From an uncultured Lachnospiraceae bacterium (lineage in GTDB: Bacteria; Bacillota; Clostridia; Lachnospirales; Lachnospiraceae), in contig CAJUOE010000251.1 in NCBI GenBank assembly GCA_910587895.1, positions 1-35,700 on the forward strand: a DNA stretch of 35,700 bases. Reading direction: 5' to 3'. Shown here one piece after another: positions 31,084 through 35,700 of this stretch; position 1 is the stretch's first letter; each line of letters begins with the position of its first letter. The notes under the pieces were generated by a model. It was not told where the DNA came from. It did no database searches and saw only the letters and a list, made by a program, of their open reading frames with translations. The translations under genes were made by a program, and so were the position numbers.

Positions 31084-32199
31084 ATGAAAACAGTAGACGG
31101 AGTCTATACTTCTGCAAAAATATTCACACACACAATCGAAGATTATGCAATGGCGCAGATTCAGCAGCTTTGCGATGTTCCGGCGTTTCAGGGATGCAAA
31201 ATCCGGGTAATGCCGGACGTCCATCCAGGCAAGGTGGGAACGATCGGTTTTACGGCGGTGGCAGGAGATAAGCTGCTTCCGAACGTGGTGGGCATTGACA
31301 TTGGGTGCGGCATTACGGTTGCGAAACTGAAACAGAAAAGAATGGAGTTCCAGAAACTTGACACCGTAATCAGGGAGAATGTGCCCGCCGGGTATCATGT
31401 TAGGAAGGCTGCACATAGGTTCAGCGATACGGCCATGCTTTCTGATTTAAGGTGCAGCCACCATGTCCATGAAGAGAAAGCAAGGCTGAGTCTTGGAACG
31501 CTGGGAGGCGGCAACCATTTTATAGAGGTTGACCGGGATGAAGAGGGATTTCTTTATGCTGTCATCCATTCGGGGAGCCGTCATCTGGGAAAAGAGGTGA
31601 CGGAATATTACCTGCGCGAGGGGCACAGATATTTGAAAGACAAGGGGCAGGATGTTCCTTATGAGCTGACGTACCTGGAAGGGAGCATCATGGATGATTA
31701 TGTCCATGACACGCAGGTTTTACAGGAATTTGCCAGGCTCAACCGAAGCGTTATCTTAGATGAGATGGCAAAGGGCATGAAATGGAAAATAGAGGACATT
31801 TACCATTCCGTCCACAATTACATTGATGTTTCCGCAGAGGGGACGATTTTGCGGAAAGGGGCAGTGTCCGCCAGAAAAGGCGAATTTGTAGCGATTCCCA
31901 TCAACATGCGTGACGGGGTACTGTTGGGAACAGGCCTTGGAAATGCTGACTGGAACTATTCAGCGCCTCATGGCGCGGGACGGCTGATAAAAAGGGAATA
32001 TGTAAAAAATAAGTTTACGGTCTCAGATTTCAAAGCCCAGATGAAAGGCATCCATTGTTCCTGCATTGGCAAAGACACGCTGGACGAAGCGCCGTTTGCC
32101 TACCGGGGCGTGGATGAAATCATGGAACATATAAAGGAGACCGTGCAGATTCAAAAGAGACTGTTTCCTGTCTATAATTTTAAGGCAGGGAGCAAATAA
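31084..32199 (+). CDS. rtcB: RtcB-family RNA ligase
   Basis: A 371-aa protein; the start at 31084 is fixed by GGAGAGAGG upstream. RtcB joins RNA with a 2',3'-cyclic phosphate or 3'-phosphate end to a 5'-hydroxyl end, using GTP and Mn2+. The metal and catalytic residues are visible: Asp72 and Cys75 in GIDIGCGI, His145 in GGGNHFIE, a His in IHSGSRHLG (162 or 167), His244 in HNYID, and His296 in YSAPHGAGR, the guanylylated histidine. It is shorter than archaeal RtcB (about 480 aa), like many bacterial forms. It has its own promoter and structured leader, and a 62-aa Cys-rich gene follows after 48 bp. No archease or rtcA is present. Confidence 0.94.
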   Translation: MKTVDGVYTSAKIFTHTIEDYAMAQIQQLCDVPAFQGCKIRVMPDVHPGKVGTIGFTAVAGDKLLPNVVGIDIGCGITVAKLKQKRMEFQKLDTVIRENVPAGYHVRKAAHRFSDTAMLSDLRCSHHVHEEKARLSLGTLGGGNHFIEVDRDEEGFLYAVIHSGSRHLGKEVTEYYLREGHRYLKDKGQDVPYELTYLEGSIMDDYVHDTQVLQEFARLNRSVILDEMAKGMKWKIEDIYHSVHNYIDVSAEGTILRKGAVSARKGEFVAIPINMRDGVLLGTGLGNADWNYSAPHGAGRLIKREYVKNKFTVSDFKAQMKGIHCSCIGKDTLDEAPFAYRGVDEIMEHIKETVQIQKRLFPVYNFKAGSK

Positions 32200-32247
32200 T
32201 TCAATTGTGTGTGGACTTGATATATTTTGAAAAGGAAGGAAATTAAA

Positions 32248-32436
32248 ATGGCGAGATATAGAGAGGTTCCCTGCAAATATTATGTTGCGCTAGGGGAATG
32301 TAAGAAGGGCAGGGAAGCCTGCCATAAAGCATACTGCCAGCATTGCGGAAAATATGAACCAAGGGCAAGGGTAAGGAGCATCAACCGCAAAAAGCAGTAT
32401 AACGAAAAACAAAGGTGTAAAGACAGTATGTGGTAA
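32248..32436 (+). CDS. Small Cys-rich, zinc-ribbon-like protein downstream of rtcB
   Basis: 62 aa from the ATG at 32248, with AAGGAAGGA 7 bp before it; the in-frame TTG at 32227 lacks such a site. Cysteines at 9, 18, 25, 30 and 33, together with His26 and His32, look like a small metal-binding fold (CKYYVALGEC..C....CQHC). The C-terminal half is Arg/Lys-rich (RARVRSINRKKQ), fitting nucleic-acid binding. It is co-oriented with rtcB and probably co-transcribed. I do not recognise a named family. An RNA-binding partner of RtcB is a reasonable guess and no more. Confidence 0.65.
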   Translation: MARYREVPCKYYVALGECKKGREACHKAYCQHCGKYEPRARVRSINRKKQYNEKQRCKDSMW

Positions 32437-32518
32437 AGGGGTTCTATTACTAAGGCGGTTAGATGTCAGGATAAGTAATGCTGGGAAAAAATTGTCATAT
32501 TGAATGAAATCGCTAATT

Positions 32519-32535
32519 CCCCAGCTATGCTGGGG
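32519..32535 (+). repeat. Left-end hairpin of the IS200-type element
   Basis: A perfect 7-bp stem CCCCAGC/GCTGGGG with a TAT loop, the type of subterminal hairpin that TnpA recognises. Confidence 0.7.
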
Positions 32536-32575
32536 AGAATAGTGTAAGTGGAAACGATGAGGATATTAAGAAAAA

Positions 32576-32630
32576 GCCTCCTATGATACAATGAGTATGG
32601 TGTCGCAAGTCAACTCAAAGAATAGGAGGC
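32576..32630 (+). promoter_or_regulatory. RNA stem that hides the tnpA ribosome binding site
   Basis: GCCTCCTAT (32576-32584) is perfectly complementary to ATAGGAGGC (32622-32630), which contains the tnpA ribosome binding site AGGAGG. IS200 tnpA mRNA is known to block its own translation by such a 5' structure; the same logic is retained here although tnpA is broken. Confidence 0.7.
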
Positions 32631-32637
32631 GGTCCAA

Positions 32638-32784
32638 ATGGACAGTAAAAGTTTAGCACATACGAGATGGAAATGCCAGTACCATATTGTATTTATACCC
32701 AAATACCGAAAAAAGAAATTATTCGGTCAGTTGAAACACGGAAGGAAGAAAGCGAAGGAGCCGCTTTTTAGCGGCGGCAAGTAG
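32638..32784 (+). pseudogene. tnpA: IS200-type tnpA (Y1 transposase), internally deleted
   Basis: A 48-codon frame. The first 32 residues, MDSKSLAHTRWKCQYHIVFI then PKYRKKKLFGQL, are the conserved N-terminus of IS200 TnpA. The frame then passes to KHGRKKAKEPLFSGGK, which looks like the extreme C-terminus. The HUH motif and catalytic Tyr, normally in the missing middle, are absent, so the product cannot transpose the element. Full-length TnpA is about 150 aa. Confidence 0.75.
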
Positions 32785-32846
32785 TATATGCTTGCGACAT
32801 CCGCCTTTCAGGCGGGCAGTAACAGAGCCCTTGGGGGCGTTTTTCA

Positions 32847-32869
32847 AACCTCCACTTGAAGTGGGGGTT
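32847..32869 (+). repeat. Right-end hairpin of the IS200-type element
   Basis: AACCTCCACT and AGTGGGGGTT form a 10-bp stem with one G-U pair and a TGA loop, near the probable right end of the element. Confidence 0.65.
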
Positions 32870-32880
32870 GGTGATTAAAG

Positions 32881-33098
32881 CAAAATGTATGTACATAGAG
32901 CCGGCAGATAAAAACTTTTGTTGGTTCTTTTGGTTGTTAAAACCCTTAAGTTATAACACATAAACTTTTTATGGCTTCTGTTTTTAGTTGGAAATTCAAT
33001 AATAGGATTAAAAGCTGATGAAAATCGTAGCAATATGTTCTATGGGCATGATTTAACATTCGGTATAAGTATTTGCGAAAGATAGTAGTCAGCAGTAA
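32881..33098 (+). other. AT-rich spacer with broken coding traces
   Basis: No intact gene is visible. One frame (about 32958-33086) reads INFLWLLFLVGNSIIGLKAD and then ends, and looks like a fragment of a membrane protein with no usable start. I do not recognise it. Base use differs from the core genes upstream, fitting accessory DNA. Confidence 0.35.
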
Positions 33099-33356
33099 AA
33101 TAATAACAGGAAAGAGGAACACAAAACACATTTGTGTATTGCGTTAAAGCCAGTGTTTACAAGGGATTGCAAAGATAGGCTACATTTTATTATCGAATTT
33201 GAGACGGCAGAGGAATGCGGGTAATATTCGGTGTTTGCGGTAATGACAGGTAATACCGATAATAGCTGGTACCGGTTTATCGACACTGAGACACCGGAGG
33301 AATATGAAAAATATATTGGGAAAGCCAAAGCAGCTTTTAATTCTATTCTTGCGTAA
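33099..33356 (+). pseudogene. Decayed small gene with one in-frame stop
   Basis: One frame runs from 33099 to the TAA at 33354 and is broken only by TAA at 33222. On either side it reads like protein: LHFIIEFETAEECG before the stop, and MTGNTDNSWYRFIDTETPEE then YEKYIGKAKAAFNSILA after it. The downstream half could be translated from ATG 33243 as 37 residues. The family is not recognised. The frame ends at the operator of the next gene. Confidence 0.4.
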
Positions 33357-33397
33357 CCTATTGAAAAATAGGTTACAATAAGGTAAAATGAGGTTAC
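33353..33397 (+). promoter_or_regulatory. Promoter with overlapping inverted and direct repeats before the AAA ATPase gene
   Basis: TTGAAA (33361-33366), 17 bp, TAAAAT (33384-33389) form a promoter. A perfect 10-bp inverted repeat GTAACCTATT-GAAA-AATAGGTTAC (33353-33376) covers the -35, a related AAGGTAAAAT overlaps the -10, and GAGGTTAC recurs at 33390-33397. The half-site AGGTTAC is thus present three times, once inverted, flanking the promoter, as in a tightly repressed gene. Confidence 0.6.
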
Positions 33398-33411
33398 AAA
33401 GGAGGTGTGAC

Positions 33412-35289
33412 ATGGACGGAGAAAAGATGCAGAAAAAAATAGAAGAACTGGAACAGCAGATTGCGGAACTGCCGGTGGGTTATATTTCTAAAAAGAAAAT
33501 TCATGGAAAAGACCGTTTTTACCACCAGTGGACGGAAGATGGCAAAGTCAGGAGTAAATACCTGCGAGAGGGCGAAAAAGAGCCATTAGAGGAACAGGTT
33601 CAAAAGCGGAGAAAGCTGCAGGCACAGTTAAAGGAACTGAAAGCCAAAATGCCAAAAGCCAGAAAGAATACCAAAGGAATTGAGATAGAGCAGGGTTCCT
33701 TTGAATGTAATGTAACAGTTGGCAGGGAACTTCTTGCCCTGTCACAGGATGTAGATGGCTGGGAGAAAAGAGACTGTTATTCCCAGTTGCAAGATTATCT
33801 GTATCATGGGGACAGAACCCGTATTTGCCTGGTCTATGGGCTCAGGCGTACCGGAAAGAAGACCATGCTGCGGCAGGCAGTGGCAGATATGACAAAAGAA
33901 GACCAGTTAAAATCTGCCTATATCAAAATCCGCCGCAGTGACACGATGGCAATGGTAAACCGTGATATGAGAAAGCTGTTTGATGCCGGCTATCAATATG
34001 TATTTCTGGATGAGGTAACGCTCATGAAAGAATTTATTGATTCGGCTGCCCTCTTTTCCGATGTGTTTGCCACAATGGGAATGAAACTTGTACTTTCCGG
34101 GACGGATTCCCTCGGTTTCTGGCTGGCAATGGACGAGGAACTGTATGACCGTGCGAAACTCATTCATACCACTTTTATCCCATACCGGGAATACAGCAGA
34201 CTGTTAGGGATTGACAGCATGGATGAATATATCCGTTATGGCGGGACACTCCGTGCGGGGGAAATTCACTTTGAAGACCGGGAACTGAATGCAGAAGATG
34301 CCTCGTTCCGGGATGATGAGACGACGAGGCGGTACATTGATACTGCCATCTGCAAAAATATACAGCATTCGCTTGCCTGTTATGAGGACGGGCATCATTT
34401 CAGGCATTTGTATACACTTTACGAGGCAGGAGAATTGACAAGTGCCATTAACCGTATTATTGAGGATATGAACCATCGGTTTCTTCTGAAAGTGCTGACG
34501 CAGGATTTTGTGTCCCATGATTTGCGGCTTTCCGCATCCAATCTGAGAAAAGAGCGTGAACTGGAAAAGCGCACTGATGTGCTTGATACCCTTGATACAG
34601 AGGCTGTAACAAGATGTCTGATGAATATTTTGGATATCCGCAATCAGGAAGAACAGTCGATTGGTATAACAGAAGCACATATCGCAGAAATCAGGGAATA
34701 TTTGGCGGTACTGGATTTAATCATTGACTGCCCGATTGAGACAGCGACAGCCGGAACCCACCCGATGGAACACATCCTGTTTACGCAGCCAGGAATGAGG
34801 TATTGTCAGGCACAGGCATTGGTCTATTCCCTTTTGAAAGACGAAATATTTTTCTCACTGAGCGAGTATGAAAAGAAGATGGTAACGGAGCGTATTCTTG
34901 AGGAAGTGCGTGGCCGGATGATGGAAGACATTGTGCTGTTAGAAACCATGAAAGCAGCCGGACAGAACTGCCGTGTGTTTAAGCTGCAGTTTGCAGCAGG
35001 CGAGTTTGACATGGTGGTATATGACACAGAGGAAAACTGCTGTGATATCTATGAAATCAAGCATAGTGAGAAAGCCATCCCGAATCAGTACCGCCACCTG
35101 ATCGATGAAGAAAAGTGCCGGCAGACAGAGAGAAGATTCGGAAATATCCGGGGACGCTATGTTCTGTACCGTGGCAAAGATGCAGAGAACGAGGCCGGAG
35201 TGATTTATCAAAATGTAGAGAACTATTTAAAATCGCTTTCGGAAGGTATTTCTGTATCAAATGTGAAAAGCGTTTCTAAGCTTTTGTAA
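33412..35289 (+). CDS. AAA-family ATPase with PD-(D/E)XK-like C-terminal domain
   Basis: 625 aa from the ATG at 33412, fixed by AGGAGGTG upstream. An N-terminal coiled coil with the segment LPVGYISKKKIHGKDRFYHQW is followed by an AAA ATPase core (about 120-330): Walker A-like YGLRRTGKKT, Walker B YQYVFLDEVTL and a sensor-like LVLSGTD. A helical region leads to a C-terminal domain (about 520-600) with EFDMVVYDTEENCCDIYEIKHSEKA, which has the D...ExK layout of the PD-(D/E)XK fold. This resembles the large 'ATP-binding protein / DUF4143' group of bacteria and archaea, whose role is not settled. A terminator follows and an operator-rich promoter precedes it, so it is a one-gene unit inside accessory DNA. 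A defence or plasmid-maintenance role is speculation. Confidence 0.75.
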   Translation: MDGEKMQKKIEELEQQIAELPVGYISKKKIHGKDRFYHQWTEDGKVRSKYLREGEKEPLEEQVQKRRKLQAQLKELKAKMPKARKNTKGIEIEQGSFECNVTVGRELLALSQDVDGWEKRDCYSQLQDYLYHGDRTRICLVYGLRRTGKKTMLRQAVADMTKEDQLKSAYIKIRRSDTMAMVNRDMRKLFDAGYQYVFLDEVTLMKEFIDSAALFSDVFATMGMKLVLSGTDSLGFWLAMDEELYDRAKLIHTTFIPYREYSRLLGIDSMDEYIRYGGTLRAGEIHFEDRELNAEDASFRDDETTRRYIDTAICKNIQHSLACYEDGHHFRHLYTLYEAGELTSAINRIIEDMNHRFLLKVLTQDFVSHDLRLSASNLRKERELEKRTDVLDTLDTEAVTRCLMNILDIRNQEEQSIGITEAHIAEIREYLAVLDLIIDCPIETATAGTHPMEHILFTQPGMRYCQAQALVYSLLKDEIFFSLSEYEKKMVTERILEEVRGRMMEDIVLLETMKAAGQNCRVFKLQFAAGEFDMVVYDTEENCCDIYEIKHSEKAIPNQYRHLIDEEKCRQTERRFGNIRGRYVLYRGKDAENEAGVIYQNVENYLKSLSEGISVSNVKSVSKLL

Positions 35290-35321
35290 TAAAAAGTGAA
35301 TTAATTTTAAATATATGAAAT

Positions 35322-35364
35322 AAAAAATCAGTCGTTTTGCAGGAGAGGAAACGGCTGATTTTTT
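35322..35364. terminator. Bidirectional intrinsic terminator after the AAA ATPase gene
   Basis: AAAAAATCAGTCGTTT pairs with AAACGGCTGATTTTTT (one wobble) around an 11-nt loop; the A and T runs allow termination in either direction. Confidence 0.88.
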
Positions 35365-35408
35365 ATGCCATTTTTTCACAGCAAAACGTGTGCGAATGGA
35401 GGTAAATT

Positions 35409-35696
35409 ATGTTCAGACGAAAACCAAAAGTATTGACACCGGAGCAGATGGAGGAAATCCGTATCAAAGATTTCTTTGACATGATCCTGCCCGGAAACAT
35501 CAAATTTTTTTTCGACCATTACATCATCGGGGATTCTTACCACTCGGTATGGGTGATCCGGGAGTCTGGAAAGACCATTATCTGCCTTGATTCCGAATCC
35601 GAGTACGAGGAACTGGCGGACCGGGGGATTTTGCATTCCGGAATATACTTGTTTATTTGCAGCATGATTCAAGAAACGAACGATTTGAAGATATGA
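35409..35696 (+). CDS. Truncated or chimeric CD1110-family VirB4-like conjugation ATPase
   Basis: A 95-aa frame with GGAGG 6 bp before the ATG. Residues 1-52 (MFRRKPKVLTPEQMEEIRIK, then DFFDMILPGNIKFF and SVWVIRE) match the N-terminus of the VirB4-like ATPase of Gram-positive conjugative elements, normally about 600-800 aa. After residue 52 the expected YPPSTEEQ-type segment is replaced by SGKTIICLDSESEYEELADRG and an unrelated end. This suggests an internal deletion that joined the start to a later nucleotide-binding part, followed by a frame change. It ends 4 bp before the window edge, so neighbouring conjugation genes cannot be seen. Confidence 0.6.
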   Translation: MFRRKPKVLTPEQMEEIRIKDFFDMILPGNIKFFFDHYIIGDSYHSVWVIRESGKTIICLDSESEYEELADRGILHSGIYLFICSMIQETNDLKI

Positions 35697-35700
35697 TAAA

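Larger units (their letters stand above)
32505..32880 (+). mobile_element. Internally deleted IS200/IS605-family element (palindrome-associated, non-autonomous)
   Basis: A left-end hairpin CCCCAGC-TAT-GCTGGGG (32519-32535) is followed by the 5' untranslated region, the first about 33 codons of an IS200 tnpA, a jump to the tnpA 3' end, and a right end with hairpins GCCGC/GCGGC, CCGCCT/AGGCGG and AACCTCCACT/AGTGGGGGTT. IS200 elements have subterminal hairpins and no inverted terminal repeats, which fits. The full element would be about 700 bp; here about 375 bp remain. Exact ends are estimates because IS200 makes no target duplication. Confidence 0.7.

Noticed and set aside
32946..33131. 61-codon hydrophobic minus-strand frame
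   Set aside because: No ribosome site, AT-rich low-complexity sequence, and it overlaps plus-strand coding traces.

Overview
This window reads as a chromosomal segment of a Gram-positive, low-to-mid GC Clostridia bacterium, most likely a gut Lachnospiraceae. The reasons are the strong AGGAGG-type ribosome binding sites, the sigma-A promoters, the lysine-rich Big_2 surface proteins, the YtrA-type GntR/ABC operon, the ComEA/ComEC-HolA-LepA-HemW order, and several small families (Uma2, PD-(D/E)XK transposase-like, short RtcB with a Cys-rich partner, CD1110-type VirB4) that are common in that family. Assignment below family level is not supported.

Layout. 1-474: the 3' end of a PD-(D/E)XK (Rpn/transposase-like) gene with a 24-bp tandem repeat. 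586-2518 (minus): GntR regulator, ABC ATPase and ABC permease in overlapping order, behind a 24-bp palindromic operator candidate. 2587-13211 (plus): a long, tightly packed housekeeping block made of comEA, an OmpR-family response regulator, its histidine kinase, a GerMN lipoprotein, comEC, holA, lepA and hemW. The regulator-kinase-GerMN trio sits inside the comE locus and resembles actinobacterial MtrA-MtrB-LpqB. 13338-19528: two large secreted surface proteins, one with LamG and Ig-like domains and one GH43-like glycosidase with Ig-like domains. 19709-21550: a methyl-accepting chemotaxis protein. 21713-21785: tRNA-Thr(CGT). 21879-23141: a small membrane protein and an N-acetylmuramoyl-L-alanine amidase with an SH3 domain.

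23211-27986: a MacAB-like export operon (repeat lipoprotein, adaptor, ATPase, permease). Its promoter has a weak -35 covered by direct repeats typical of OmpR-type activator sites. The adaptor is unusual because it carries an Ig-like insert, a long Asn/Glu/Thr/Gly tract and a Met/Gly-rich tail. 28103-29019: SCP2-domain and Uma2 proteins. 29115-30675 (minus): an SsuBC/ThiXY-like importer ATPase and permease with no binding protein gene next to them. 30812-32436: rtcB (RNA ligase) behind a consensus promoter and a 237-nt leader holding a 26-codon ORF and a long-range stem, followed by a 62-aa Cys-rich protein.

32437-35700 is accessory DNA: an internally deleted IS200-type element, a decayed small gene, a 625-aa AAA ATPase with a PD-(D/E)XK-like C-terminus behind an operator-like inverted repeat, and a short ORF that begins like a CD1110-family VirB4 conjugation ATPase and then diverges. 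It looks like the eroded edge of a conjugative or integrative element. The most original leads are the rtcB leader, the comE-embedded three-component regulator, the structured lepA leader, the modified MacA-like adaptor and the AAA/nuclease gene with its own operator.
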